Translations under genes and position numbers: made by a program
Notes under the pieces: model-generated
Databases searched by the model: none
Seen by the model: only the letters and a program-made list of their open reading frames with translations
Told to the model about the DNA's origin: nothing
Part shown: piece after piece, positions 24,338-33,150 of the stretch
Position numbering within the stretch: position 1 is the first letter of the stretch
How the letters are laid out: every line of letters starts with the position of its first letter
Source: Hydrogenobacter sp.
Lineage (GTDB): Bacteria > Aquificota > Aquificia > Aquificales > Aquificaceae
Length of the DNA: 40,253 bases
Direction: 5' to 3'
Assembly: GCA_028276405.1 (NCBI GenBank)
Contig: JAPYWJ010000009.1
Location: 1-40,253 of the forward strand

Positions 24338-24735
24338 TCTTACACCCGCTTTTTGCTTATGCTACTGTACTGTTAGCCCTTGTAGTTTTTGTGCTTTATA
24401 TTCTCAGTTTAAGTCTGCTAAAAAATAGTCAAGGTTTTAAATACGCACTTATCTTACACGGGTTTCTTATAGTGGTAGCGTTATTATCCGTGCTTGGAGG
24501 ATTTTCGGTCTCTGCTGTGCCTTTGGTGCAGTCTAAAGCTCCCTTTATTTGGATGTTTCCTCACAAGTGGAACGGCATACTTCTTTTACTCTATACACTT
24601 TTTTCCTTCCTCTTTTTATGGTTCAAGGGAGAAAACGCAGGTAAGAAAGGGCTATTGGTGAGTATAGTTGGGGTCCTTCTGGTACTCTTTCAGCTTTTTA
24701 CTGGGTGGATGCTAAGGCTTGTATTTTTCTCGTAA
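24334..24735 (+). CDS. Four-helix membrane protein of unknown function
   Basis: The 133-residue protein has four hydrophobic segments (about 5-28, 38-60, 78-95, 105-128). Histidines near membrane faces (HPLFAY near residue 4, ILHGF near 42, HKWNGILLLLY near 77) recall small heme-binding or DUF420/DUF2231-type membrane proteins, but I cannot name a family. It starts within the reverse gyrase stop (ATGA overlap) and ends 20 bp before dxs. No role in DNA topology is implied by the position alone. Confidence 0.65.
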   Translation: MILHPLFAYATVLLALVVFVLYILSLSLLKNSQGFKYALILHGFLIVVALLSVLGGFSVSAVPLVQSKAPFIWMFPHKWNGILLLLYTLFSFLFLWFKGENAGKKGLLVSIVGVLLVLFQLFTGWMLRLVFFS

Positions 24736-24741
24736 AAGTCC

Positions 24742-24747
24742 TATATT
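24742..24747 (+). promoter_or_regulatory. -10 box immediately upstream of dxs
   Basis: TATATT followed by 8 nt and ATG, without a Shine-Dalgarno, indicates an internal leaderless-type start for dxs besides read-through from reverse gyrase. Confidence 0.45.
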
Positions 24748-24755
24748 CATAAGCT

Positions 24756-26642
24756 ATGCTGGATAGGTACCGTATACTCAAAGAATACACAGGTCCCATA
24801 GACTTAAAGTATATGTCTTATCAAGAGCTGATAGAACTTGCACAAGAGGTAAGAGACTACATACTGGAAGTGACAGCAAAAAACGGTGGGCATGTAGCTC
24901 CCGGTCTTGGAGTTGTAGAACTTACTATAGCTCTTTTGAGAGCTTTTAATCCCCCTTCTGATATAATAGTTTGGGATATTGGACATCAGGCGTATCCGTG
25001 GAAAATACTCACAGACAGAAAAGAGAGCTTCCCCACCCTAAGGCAGTATGGTGGTATATCGGGTTTTCTCAGAAGAGAAGAGAGCCTATACGACGCTTTT
25101 GGTGCAGGGCATAGCTCCACATCCATTTCTGCAGCGCTCGGTTTTAGAAAGGCGATGGACTTGCTGGGTCAAGAAGGTTATGTGGTTGCAGTTATAGGCG
25201 ATGGTGCTATGACCGCTGGCATGGCTTTTGAAGCTTTAAACAATGCGGGACATCTCAGACCTAAACGCTTTATAGTGATACTCAATGATAATGAGATGTC
25301 CATATCTCCTAATGTAGGTGCCATATCCACTTATCTTAGTAAGATTCTTAGCGGAAGATTTGTTCAAGAAACAAGGCAAAAAGTAAAGCATCTGCTAGAA
25401 CACATAAGCGGTGCTAGTAGAATAGTCAAGCTTACTGAGGAATTTCTAAAAGGACTCATATCTCCCGGAATAATATTTGAAGAGCTAGGTTTTAATTATA
25501 TAGGACCAGTAAACGGTCATGACCTTTCCGCTCTTGAAAAGACTGTTGAGAATATAAAGCTCATAGAGGATCCTGTGCTTCTCCACATATACACCAAAAA
25601 GGGTAAAGGCTACAAGCCAGCAGAAAACGACCCAGTCACATGGCACGGTGTGGCTCCTTACAAAAGGGAGTCAGGAGAGTTTATAAAAAAACCTTTACCC
25701 CCTACATGGACCTCTGTTTTTGGTAAAGCAGTAGTTGAACTTGCAGAAATGTTTCCCGAGCTAGTAGTTATAACACCTGCCATGAAGGAGGGATCTGGGC
25801 TGGTAGAGTTTAGTCAGAAGTATCCCAACAGGTTTTTTGATGTAGGTATAGCAGAACAGCATGCGTGCACCTTTGCCGGAGGACTCGCTGCTCAAGGGCT
25901 TAAACCTATAGCTGCTTATTACTCCACCTTTCTACAGAGAGCTTACGATCAGGTGATCCACGATATAGCTCTTCAGAACCTTCATGTGGTGTTTGCTATA
26001 GACAGAGCAGGACTTGTAGGAGATGACGGACCAACACATCACGGGGTTTTTGACCTCTCTTATCTTAGATGCGTTCCCAACATGGTAGTTTCTGCTCCAA
26101 AGGACGAACAAGAGCTCAGAGACCTTCTTTATACAGCTCTTGAGTGGAAGGGACCCTTTGCGGTAAGGTATCCGAGAGGTCCAGCTTACGGAGTGCCTAC
26201 AGAAGGTTTTAAAAAGATACCCGTAGGAAGCTGGGAAGTTTTATCAGAAGGGGAAGATATAGTCATTCTTGCAGTGGGATACACTGTATATCAGGCACTA
26301 AAGGCGGCTGAACTTCTTAGCAAAGAAGGCATAAAAGCGGGTGTTATCAACGCACGCTTTGTGAAGCCCATGGACCATGTCCTTCTTACGCATCTGTGTG
26401 AAAAGTATCCCCTTTTTGTGACGGTAGAGGATAACACTGTGGTTGGCGGTTTTGGTTCCGGAGTTCTTGAGTGGCTCTCTCAGAAAGGCATATTAAAAAA
26501 GACGCTACTCATAGGTCTTCCGGATAAGTTTGTAGAACACGGAAATCAAAACTTACTCAGGGACTTGGTAGGTATATCTGCAGAAGGCATAGCCAAAAGA
26601 GTAAGCGAGTTTGTAAAAAAGTCAGAGTTTCACATGCTTTAA
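24756..26642 (+). CDS. dxs: 1-deoxy-D-xylulose-5-phosphate synthase
   Basis: The 628-residue TPP enzyme condenses pyruvate with glyceraldehyde-3-phosphate, the first step of the MEP isoprenoid pathway and a feed to thiamine and pyridoxal. It shows GGHVAPGLGVVELTIAL, the DIGHQAYPWKILTDR segment, the TPP motif GDGAMTAGMAFEALNNAG with LNDNEMSISPNVG, and the transketolase-C region FDVGIAEQHACTFAGGLA. DRAGLVGDDGPTHHGVFDL and a C-terminal VTVEDNTVVGGFGSGV complete the family pattern. The length is standard. Its end overlaps the convergent epimerase gene by 21 bp. Confidence 0.97.
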   Translation: MLDRYRILKEYTGPIDLKYMSYQELIELAQEVRDYILEVTAKNGGHVAPGLGVVELTIALLRAFNPPSDIIVWDIGHQAYPWKILTDRKESFPTLRQYGGISGFLRREESLYDAFGAGHSSTSISAALGFRKAMDLLGQEGYVVAVIGDGAMTAGMAFEALNNAGHLRPKRFIVILNDNEMSISPNVGAISTYLSKILSGRFVQETRQKVKHLLEHISGASRIVKLTEEFLKGLISPGIIFEELGFNYIGPVNGHDLSALEKTVENIKLIEDPVLLHIYTKKGKGYKPAENDPVTWHGVAPYKRESGEFIKKPLPPTWTSVFGKAVVELAEMFPELVVITPAMKEGSGLVEFSQKYPNRFFDVGIAEQHACTFAGGLAAQGLKPIAAYYSTFLQRAYDQVIHDIALQNLHVVFAIDRAGLVGDDGPTHHGVFDLSYLRCVPNMVVSAPKDEQELRDLLYTALEWKGPFAVRYPRGPAYGVPTEGFKKIPVGSWEVLSEGEDIVILAVGYTVYQALKAAELLSKEGIKAGVINARFVKPMDHVLLTHLCEKYPLFVTVEDNTVVGGFGSGVLEWLSQKGILKKTLLIGLPDKFVEHGNQNLLRDLVGISAEGIAKRVSEFVKKSEFHML

Positions 26643-27590
26643 CCAGTTCCAGTTGGCAACAGTCCATTCAACGGTTCTCTTTATACCCTCTTCAAGACTA
26701 ACTTTTGGCATCCATCCTAGAACTCTGTTAGCCTTTCCTATGTCAGCCCAAGTAGCTTTCATGTCTGCCTTGTGAAACTCTCCGTATTCTAAAAGAGCCT
26801 TTTTGCCCGTATATCTTTCTATAAGCTCAATAACATAGGAAAGACTGTGAGGTTTGTTGCTTCCAAGATTGAATATATCATAGCCTACCGTGTTAAGAGC
26901 CAGAATAGTGCCTTCTGCTATGTCATCTATGTAAGTGAAGTCTCTGCTTTGACTACCATCACCAAAGATCTGCAAGGGTACTCCCTCAAGAACCCACTTG
27001 ATAAACCTAAAAATGCTCATATCTGGTCTTCCTGCCGGTCCATAAACGGTAAAGTAGCGAACTACAGATACATCTATTTTGTAAAGGTAATGGTAGGTAT
27101 AAGCCATAACCTCTGCGGACTTTTTGGAAGCTGCGTAGGGAGATATGGGTGTATTTACAGGAAGGTCTTCTTTGAAAGGCATTTGCTGTCCTGCATATAG
27201 AGAAGAGGTAGAAGCAAGGACAAACTTTTTTACCTCATGCTCTTTACACATTTCAAGAAGGTTCAGCGTCCCAAGAGCGTTAGTGGTCATATACACAAAA
27301 GGGTTTTCTATGGAATACCTCACTCCTGCTCTTGCTGCCTCATTTATTACAGCATCAAAAGTATACCTTTTAAACACTTCCCTAAGGGAAGGGAGGTCTT
27401 CTATGTCTGTTTGATAAAAGGTAAAGTTCTCGTAATTTTTAAGAAGGTCCAGTCTGTACTCTTTGAGCTTAACATCGTAGTAATCATTAAGGTTATCTAT
27501 ACCTACTACCTTATGCCCCTTTTGGAGCAACTTTTCACAAACCTTCCAGCCTATGAATCCAGCACACCCAGCAACAAGAAAGCTCTGCAT
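26622..27590 (-). CDS. UDP-sugar 4-epimerase (UDP-glucuronate/UDP-glucose type)
   Basis: The 322-residue extended short-chain dehydrogenase has Rossmann motif GCAGFIGWKVCEKLLQKGH, then VGIDNLNDYYDVKLKEYRLDLL. That segment is characteristic of UDP-glucuronate 4-epimerases (GAE/Cap1J type). Catalytic Ser-Thr lies in STSSLYA and Tyr-x3-Lys in PYAASKKSAE, followed by RYFTVYGPAGRPDMS. It probably supplies sugar precursors for surface polysaccharides, fitting with the nucleotide-sugar dehydrogenase at 11592. It is a single-gene unit divergent from dnaG; the 30-bp gap must hold both promoters. Confidence 0.85.
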   Translation of the reverse strand: MQSFLVAGCAGFIGWKVCEKLLQKGHKVVGIDNLNDYYDVKLKEYRLDLLKNYENFTFYQTDIEDLPSLREVFKRYTFDAVINEAARAGVRYSIENPFVYMTTNALGTLNLLEMCKEHEVKKFVLASTSSLYAGQQMPFKEDLPVNTPISPYAASKKSAEVMAYTYHYLYKIDVSVVRYFTVYGPAGRPDMSIFRFIKWVLEGVPLQIFGDGSQSRDFTYIDDIAEGTILALNTVGYDIFNLGSNKPHSLSYVIELIERYTGKKALLEYGEFHKADMKATWADIGKANRVLGWMPKVSLEEGIKRTVEWTVANWNWLKHVKL

Positions 27591-27606
27591 TATAATAATC
27601 TTACCC

Positions 27607-27612
27607 TATATT
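27607..27612 (+). promoter_or_regulatory. -10 box immediately upstream of dnaG
   Basis: TATATT lies 8 nt before the dnaG ATG with no Shine-Dalgarno. The 30-bp divergent gap to the epimerase gene leaves little room for any leader. Confidence 0.5.
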
Positions 27613-27620
27613 TATAAACC

Positions 27621-29165
27621 ATGCCCCACAGAGAGGATATTCTTAAAAAGATAGATATCGTGGATGTCATATCCTCTTACATAGACCTCAAAAGGGTGGG
27701 AAGTAATTACAGTGCGAGATGTCCCTTCCACCCAGACGATACACCTTCTTTTTTCGTATCACCTTCAAAGGGTATATTCAAGTGTTTTGGGTGTGGTGTA
27801 GGTGGTGATGCCATAAAGTTTGTCTCTTTGTACGAAAACATAAGCTACTCGGAAGCTCTCCTAAAGCTTGCAAAAAGGTACAACATTCCCATCAAGTTAA
27901 AAGAAACTAAGAGATCTACTAAAATGCTTCAAATTCTTGAGCTGGTAGCGAACTATTATCACAACGCTCTTGGAAGTGTACCTAGGGTTGTAGATTATCT
28001 CAAAAGTAGAGGTATATCTTCAAAAAGCGCTCAAAAGTTTATGTTGGGATATTCCCCTTCCTCTGAAGACTTGGTAAGCTTTCTTAAAAAAGAGGGCGTT
28101 CTTGATGCTTACGAAAAGACAGGAAACTTGATCAAGCTCGATGAAGGGCTCTATAGAGATCTCTTTGCAGGAAGAATCATAATACCTATAAGAGACGAAA
28201 GGGGAAACTACATAGCCTTTGGTGGGAGACTCCTTCAGGAAGGACAGCCCAAGTACATAAACTCACCGGAGAGCGAGTTTTTTAAGAAGAGGTCTGTTGT
28301 GTTTGGCTTGCACCAAGCAAGGGAATACATAAAGGAGATGGGATTTGTAGTTATAGTTGAAGGTTATTTTGATGTGATCGCTATGCATCAAGAAGGCTAC
28401 AAGAATACTGTGGCACCTTTAGGCACATCTTTTAGCCAAGATCATGCCATCATTCTCTCCAAATACACAAAAAACGCAGTGCTACTTTTTGACGGTGATA
28501 ATGCGGGGAAAAAAGCGGTAAGACTTGCAACCCCTCACCTGCTTTCCCAAGGTATTAATGTAAAGGTGGCGTACCTTCCAGAAGGTGAAGACCCAGACAC
28601 TATGGTAAGAAAAGACAAAGAAGGTTTACACACACTTGTTCAGCATGCGCAAGACATATTCCAGAATTTGATAGAAGAGATCAAGGAAGGTAAAAACTCC
28701 GCTCTGAAGGACTTTCTTTATTATGCAGGTTTTGTAAAGGACAAGGTTTATCAGCACGAGCTTATAAAGTCAGTAAGCTCCGTTTCAGGCCTTCCTGTAA
28801 GCCTTCTTTATGAGCAGATACCCAAGGTTCAAAAGGTAGAAGAGCAAGATGAAGCTTTGGATTTAACTTATGCAGAAAAAGTATTTTTGTTAGGTCTTAT
28901 GAGGTTAGGAAAGGAGGAATATCTGAAAGAGGTATTACTCTCACCCAAAGCCATGCAAATAGCGGAGTATATACTAAGCGGAGATTATCACATGGTGCCA
29001 GAGAGCATAAAGAACACGAAGGTTTATGACTTGGAATCAGCCTTTGAAACCAGTTATCATCTTCTTAAAGTAGAAAAGTCCCATTTTACTGAAGGCACAA
29101 GGAGCATAAAGGAAAAGAGAGAGGAAAAAGATATTAAGACGGTGAGGTTTAGAAGAAGATGCTAA
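27621..29165 (+). CDS. dnaG: DNA primase
   Basis: The 514-residue primase synthesises RNA primers at the fork. The N-terminal CHC2 zinc-binding domain has CPFHPDDTPSF and KCFGCGVGGD. The central Toprim fold has VVIVEGYFDVIAMHQ and LLFDGDNAGKKA, with the polymerase-domain LKSRGISSKSAQKFMLGY before it. The C-terminal helicase-interaction part is short (E. coli DnaG is 581 residues). It ends by overlapping the upstream extension of nuoE. DnaG with nuoE/nuoF is an odd pairing, but tightly packed mixed operons are usual in this group. Confidence 0.96.
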   Translation: MPHREDILKKIDIVDVISSYIDLKRVGSNYSARCPFHPDDTPSFFVSPSKGIFKCFGCGVGGDAIKFVSLYENISYSEALLKLAKRYNIPIKLKETKRSTKMLQILELVANYYHNALGSVPRVVDYLKSRGISSKSAQKFMLGYSPSSEDLVSFLKKEGVLDAYEKTGNLIKLDEGLYRDLFAGRIIIPIRDERGNYIAFGGRLLQEGQPKYINSPESEFFKKRSVVFGLHQAREYIKEMGFVVIVEGYFDVIAMHQEGYKNTVAPLGTSFSQDHAIILSKYTKNAVLLFDGDNAGKKAVRLATPHLLSQGINVKVAYLPEGEDPDTMVRKDKEGLHTLVQHAQDIFQNLIEEIKEGKNSALKDFLYYAGFVKDKVYQHELIKSVSSVSGLPVSLLYEQIPKVQKVEEQDEALDLTYAEKVFLLGLMRLGKEEYLKEVLLSPKAMQIAEYILSGDYHMVPESIKNTKVYDLESAFETSYHLLKVEKSHFTEGTRSIKEKREEKDIKTVRFRRRC

Positions 29166-29176
29166 GGGAAATAATT

Positions 29177-29182
29177 TATAAT
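29177..29182 (+). promoter_or_regulatory. -10 box immediately upstream of nuoE
   Basis: TATAAT is followed by 9 nt and the ATG at 29192. The longer reading from ATG 29159 would translate this box as IYN, so the promoter helps decide for the shorter start. Confidence 0.55.
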
Positions 29183-29191
29183 TTTAATACC

Positions 29192-29656
29192 ATGTTGGAA
29201 GAGGGTCTTCTTAGCAGGTTAAAGGAGCATGCGGATTACTTTCCTAAGAAAGAACAGGCTATACTTATGTGCCTTCACGAGGTGCAAAACTATTACGGGC
29301 ACATACCCCAGTTTGCTCTTGAGGAGGTTGCCAAACTTCTTGGCTTGCCACTAAACCATGTGGAGAATGTGGTGTCTTTCTACGACATGTTTGATAGGGG
29401 TCAGCCTGCAAAGCACAGGATAAGGGTGTGCGTAAGCATAGTATGTGAGCTTATGAACAAGGACAAGCTAATTAAGGCCATTAAAGAGCTTTTGGGTATA
29501 GATTTTGGTCAAACTACTAAAGATGGACGTTTTAAGCTAATAGCGGTTCAATGCTTAGGTGCGTGCAGTGAAGCACCCTTTTTTATGGTAGACGAGGACG
29601 CTTACAAATTTGAGAGTAAGGAGAAACTCCATGAGATCCTATCCCGTTATGCCTAA
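29192..29656 (+). CDS. nuoE: NADH dehydrogenase-type subunit E
   Basis: The 154-residue thioredoxin-like [2Fe-2S] protein partners NuoF in the NADH-input module. The ligands are Cys pairs in VCVSIVCELM and QCLGACSEAPFFMVD. The N-terminal helical bundle has CLHEVQNYYGHIPQFALEEVAKLLGLP and VENVVSFYDMF, both typical. I prefer ATG 29192, which follows a TATAAT box and begins where homologues usually begin, over ATG 29159, which lies inside the dnaG end. It overlaps nuoF by 26 bp. Confidence 0.93.
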   Translation: MLEEGLLSRLKEHADYFPKKEQAILMCLHEVQNYYGHIPQFALEEVAKLLGLPLNHVENVVSFYDMFDRGQPAKHRIRVCVSIVCELMNKDKLIKAIKELLGIDFGQTTKDGRFKLIAVQCLGACSEAPFFMVDEDAYKFESKEKLHEILSRYA

Positions 29657-30917
29657 CATATACACGGAAACCACTTTGGATATGCTTTTAAGAAGAGCAA
29701 AAAAACCCAGGGTGCATACCGTAGAAGACTATCTGCGGGACGGAGGTTATCAAGCTCTTGAGAAGGCACTTAATATGGACCCTCAGGAGATAATAGAATG
29801 GGTGGACAAAAGCCAGCTCAGAGGTCGCGGTGGTGCAGGTTTTCCTACTGGCAAAAAGTGGAAGTTCGCGGTTCAAAATCCTGCTCCCAGGTATCTCATA
29901 TGCAACGCGGATGAGTCAGAGCCTGGGACATTCAAAGACAGAGTGCTCATAGAAAGAGATCCTCACCTTCTGATAGAAGGTATGATCATATCCGCCTATG
30001 CTATTGGTGCTAACGAAGCTTTTGTATACATAAGAGGGGAGTATCCCGCAGGCTACTACATACTTAGGGATGCCATAGAAGAGGCAAAAAAGAAGGGTTT
30101 TTTGGGAAGGAACATACTGGGAAGTGGTTTTGACCTTGAAATATATGTGGCAAGGGGTGCGGGTGCTTACATATGTGGTGAGGAAAGCGCTTTGATAGAA
30201 TCTCTTGAAGGCAAGAGAGGTTTTCCGCGTACCAAACCCCCATTCCCTGTGCAGTATGGACTCTTTGGAAAGCCCACAGTAGTTAACAATGTAGAAACCT
30301 TGTGCAACATACCTTTCATCATAAAGCTCGGTTGGGAAGACTACAGATACATGGGACCCAGTGATTATCCCGGACCAAAGCTTTTTCCTGTAAGTGGTAA
30401 GGTTAAAAAACCTGGTGTTTATGAACTTCCCATGAACACCACTTTAAGAGAAGTAGTCTACAAGTATGCAGGAGGGACTATAAATAACAAGAAAGTTAAG
30501 GCTGTGTTTTCTGGTGCGCTTGATTGTTTTTCTTGGGAAGAGTTAGATACGCCCATGGACTATTCACCCTTCGGTTTTGGAGGAACAGGAACGGTGATAG
30601 TGCTAACAGAGGAAGATGATGTAGTTAAGATGTGTTTAAAGGTGGCGGAGTTTTACGCTCATGAGAGTTGTGGGCAATGTACACCCTGTAGGGTAGGCAC
30701 CTACGAACAGGCAAACCTACTGCATAGGATAATTCAAGGCACGGCAACAGAAGGGGACTGGGAAGGCTTTGATTTTGTAAACAGGTTCATACAGCCTACT
30801 TCCATATGTGGTCTTGGTGCAGTGGCAGGAAGGCTCATAAGACAAACCATGAAGAAGTTTCCTGAAGAATGGGAAAAATACAGAAAGTTATCTACCGAGT
30901 CTTCTCTTAGCGTTTAA
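29631..30917 (+). CDS. nuoF: NADH dehydrogenase-type subunit F
   Basis: The 428-residue flavoprotein oxidises NAD(P)H. FMN/NADH site RGRGGAGFPTGKKW, ICNADESEPGTFKDR and ARGAGAYICGEESALIESLEG are diagnostic. [4Fe-4S] cluster N3 is bound by ESCGQCTPCRVGTYE plus a late Cys in TSICGLGA. The start is set at ATG 29631 with AAGGAG upstream; the frame extends to 29610. No membrane subunits (nuoH, L, M, N) are in the window and nuoG is 23 kb away, so the module might feed complex I or a soluble partner such as a hydrogenase or heterodisulfide reductase-like enzyme. Confidence 0.96.
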   Translation: MRSYPVMPNIYTETTLDMLLRRAKKPRVHTVEDYLRDGGYQALEKALNMDPQEIIEWVDKSQLRGRGGAGFPTGKKWKFAVQNPAPRYLICNADESEPGTFKDRVLIERDPHLLIEGMIISAYAIGANEAFVYIRGEYPAGYYILRDAIEEAKKKGFLGRNILGSGFDLEIYVARGAGAYICGEESALIESLEGKRGFPRTKPPFPVQYGLFGKPTVVNNVETLCNIPFIIKLGWEDYRYMGPSDYPGPKLFPVSGKVKKPGVYELPMNTTLREVVYKYAGGTINNKKVKAVFSGALDCFSWEELDTPMDYSPFGFGGTGTVIVLTEEDDVVKMCLKVAEFYAHESCGQCTPCRVGTYEQANLLHRIIQGTATEGDWEGFDFVNRFIQPTSICGLGAVAGRLIRQTMKKFPEEWEKYRKLSTESSLSV

Positions 30918-30928
30918 ATTTATAATCC

Positions 30929-31351
30929 ATGACCAAGGTTTGGGGATTTGAAGATGTAGAGTCTGCACGAGAATACTTAGCTAAATACCTGCTTAACTAC
31001 ATACACATGGAGCTGGAGACTCTGCCAAAAGAAGAGTGGGGAAAAACCCTTACAACATGGGCTAAGATATGCATGTTTGCAAGCACCCTTTTGAATAAGA
31101 AGGACCAAGAAAGGGAAGAGCTCTATAAGAAGTACGGCTTTGATCAAGTGATGATAGGCATAGCGGAAGATGTAAGACATACCCTTTTGGGTGCATACTC
31201 CTTGGGCATACTAAAGGATGGGGAAAAACCTTACCAAGTGATACCCAAGGGGGTGGATTTGGTGCTACAAAAGGAAGAGCTTCTAACCTCTTACAGTTTA
31301 AAAAAGGAAGTCCTTGATTATATTAGAGATTTTTTTAGGAGAAATAGATAA
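30929..31351 (+). CDS. Hypothetical helical protein
   Basis: The 140-residue, mostly helical, cytoplasmic protein has no signal peptide and a single cysteine. Conspicuous stretches are VWGFEDVESAREYLAKYLLNYIHMELE, a central KYGFDQVMIGIAEDVRHTLLGAYSLGIL and a basic C-terminus (DYIRDFFRRNR). I do not recognise the family. It lies 11 bp after nuoF and its stop overlaps the mnmA start (TAATG), so it is co-translated with mnmA. The context offers either a redox or tRNA-modification link, neither of which can be supported. Confidence 0.6.
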   Translation: MTKVWGFEDVESAREYLAKYLLNYIHMELETLPKEEWGKTLTTWAKICMFASTLLNKKDQEREELYKKYGFDQVMIGIAEDVRHTLLGAYSLGILKDGEKPYQVIPKGVDLVLQKEELLTSYSLKKEVLDYIRDFFRRNR

Positions 31352-32415
31352 TGAGAGTAGCGGTGGGTATGAGTGGAGGAGTGGACAGTAGCGTGTCCGC
31401 TCTTCTTATGAAACTTGCGGGGTACGAAGTTATAGGTGTGACTCTAAGGTTTCATACCCTTCCAGAGAGTTGCAGTGTAGATGATCTCAGGGTTTGCTGT
31501 TCGCCGCAAGATGTTAAGGATGCAGCTAAAGTGTCTGAAAAACTTGGTATACCTCACATAACCTTGGACTGGGAGAGGATATTTAAAAGCAGGGTCATTG
31601 ACTACTTTGTAAAAGAATACTTGGAGGGTAAAACTCCAAATCCTTGTGCGGTATGCAACAGAGATGTAAAGACGGGTTTTTTGGCAAAGTATCTGAGGGA
31701 GGTAGCTCAGATAGACAAGCTTGCCACAGGTCATTATGCAAAGATTTTGGAGTACAGAGGAAGAAAGATGGTAGCAAAAGCAGAAGATAGGAACAAAGAC
31801 CAATCTTACTTTCTTGCGCTAATGGAAAGAGATGTCCTTGAACTTCTTGAGTTTCCCATTGGGTCTTACACAAAGGACCAGGTTAGGAAGATAGCTCAGG
31901 AGTATAACTTGCCAGTAGCCCAAAAGAAGGACTCTCAAGAAGTTTGCTTTCTTATGGGTAAAAAGCCAGGTGAGTTTCTCAGAGATTTTGTGGACACTAA
32001 AGAAGGTATCATAACAGACACTCAAGGCAAGGTGTTGGGAAAACACACGGGCATATACAACTTCACTATAGGACAGAGGCGTGGCCTTAGATTATCCATT
32101 GGTAAACCCCTTTATGTGATAGACCTAGACGAACAAAACAACAGGATAATCGTGGGAGAAAAAGATGAGCTCTACAGAAATAGCTTAAAGCTCTTATACT
32201 TGAACGCACACCTACCCATAAAGGAGTGGGGAGATGTGTATGCGGTGGTGCGCTACAGGTCAAAACCTGTCAGAGTAAGAGACATAAGGGAAACCCAGGA
32301 CGGTGGTTATTTCGTGGAGTTTGAAGAAAGAGTTTGGGGCATAACTCCCGGACAAGTGTGCGCCTTTTACGAGGGAGATGTACTCTTAGGTGGAGGTGTG
32401 ATCGCTAAGGAATGA
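31351..32415 (+). CDS. mnmA: tRNA-specific 2-thiouridylase
   Basis: The 354-residue enzyme adds sulfur to U34 of Lys, Glu and Gln tRNAs. It has the N-terminal PP-loop MSGGVDSSVSALLMK, the catalytic Cys in TPNPCAVCNRDVKTG and the second in DSQEVCFL. TGHYAKI, KDQSYFLA, NFTIGQRRGL and a C-terminal beta-barrel region are also present. The length is normal. Thiolated tRNAs stabilise decoding at high temperature. It overlaps its upstream neighbour by 1 bp and rlmB by 4 bp (ATGA). Confidence 0.96.
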   Translation: MRVAVGMSGGVDSSVSALLMKLAGYEVIGVTLRFHTLPESCSVDDLRVCCSPQDVKDAAKVSEKLGIPHITLDWERIFKSRVIDYFVKEYLEGKTPNPCAVCNRDVKTGFLAKYLREVAQIDKLATGHYAKILEYRGRKMVAKAEDRNKDQSYFLALMERDVLELLEFPIGSYTKDQVRKIAQEYNLPVAQKKDSQEVCFLMGKKPGEFLRDFVDTKEGIITDTQGKVLGKHTGIYNFTIGQRRGLRLSIGKPLYVIDLDEQNNRIIVGEKDELYRNSLKLLYLNAHLPIKEWGDVYAVVRYRSKPVRVRDIRETQDGGYFVEFEERVWGITPGQVCAFYEGDVLLGGGVIAKE

Positions 32416-33122
32416 TAGTTTATGGAAAGAATCCGGTGATAGAAGCTCTAAGGTCTGACAAAGATATAGAGAAGGTGCTTGTAGCTCATGACTCCCATCC
32501 ACCTTATCAGGTGGTAAAGCTCTGCAAACAGAAAGGTATAAAGCTACAAAAAGTTCCAAGGGAAAAGATAGAAGAGCTCGCAGGTACAAAAAAAACCCAA
32601 GGCATTCTTGCTATCATAAGCCCCATAAAGTATGTGTCACCTGAGGAGATTTTTAGAAATGCCATAGAGAAAAACTCTTTTTTTCTGGTTCTTGACCACA
32701 TTACAGACCCACAAAATGTAGGAAATCTTTTACGAACTTGTGAAGTTTTTGGTGGAGTGGGAGCTCTTTTACCCACTCACAGATCAAGCCCTATAAATGA
32801 AGTAGTGGCAAAAGCTTCGTCGGGTGCAGTGTTTTACCTTAAGCTTTCAAAAGTTGCTAACCTTTCAAATTCTTTGAGGGAGTTCAAAAAGCAAGGGGGT
32901 TGGATAATATCTGTAGAAAGAGGAGGAAAAGATATAAGAAGCTTTTCTATACCGTTGCCCTGTGCCTTAGTTTTAGGGTCAGAAGGAGAAGGTGTTTCCA
33001 AAAACATATTGGACATATCTGATACAGTGGTATCCATACCTATGGTGGGGAAGATAAACTCTTTGAATGTATCTTCCGCTGGAGCTCTAGCCATGTGGGA
33101 GTGCGTAAGAAGTTTTATATAA
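32412..33122 (+). CDS. rlmB: SPOUT rRNA 2'-O-methyltransferase (TrmH/RlmB family)
   Basis: The 236-residue SPOUT methyltransferase has an N-terminal substrate-binding domain starting VYGKNPVIEAL. The TrmH motifs are LDHITDPQNVGNLLRTCEVFG (motif 1), LVLGSEGEGVS (motif 2) and IPMVGKINSLNVSSAGAL (motif 3). The GKNPVIEAL start is typical of RlmB, which methylates G2251 of 23S rRNA, though other TrmH substrates are possible. It is the last of the translation genes before the zinc uptake set. Confidence 0.9.
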   Translation: MIVYGKNPVIEALRSDKDIEKVLVAHDSHPPYQVVKLCKQKGIKLQKVPREKIEELAGTKKTQGILAIISPIKYVSPEEIFRNAIEKNSFFLVLDHITDPQNVGNLLRTCEVFGGVGALLPTHRSSPINEVVAKASSGAVFYLKLSKVANLSNSLREFKKQGGWIISVERGGKDIRSFSIPLPCALVLGSEGEGVSKNILDISDTVVSIPMVGKINSLNVSSAGALAMWECVRSFI

Positions 33123-33132
33123 TTAAGTGTGT

Positions 33133-33142
33133 TATAATTATA
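33133..33142 (+). promoter_or_regulatory. -10 box and palindrome ahead of the zinc uptake set
   Basis: TATAATTATA is a perfect 10-bp palindrome that includes a TATAAT box 12 nt before ATG 33151. Its position and the AT-rich dyad resemble Zur-type operators (TGTTATAATATAACA-like), so zinc repression is a reasonable guess. Confidence 0.4.
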
Positions 33143-33150
33143 GCCAAAGT

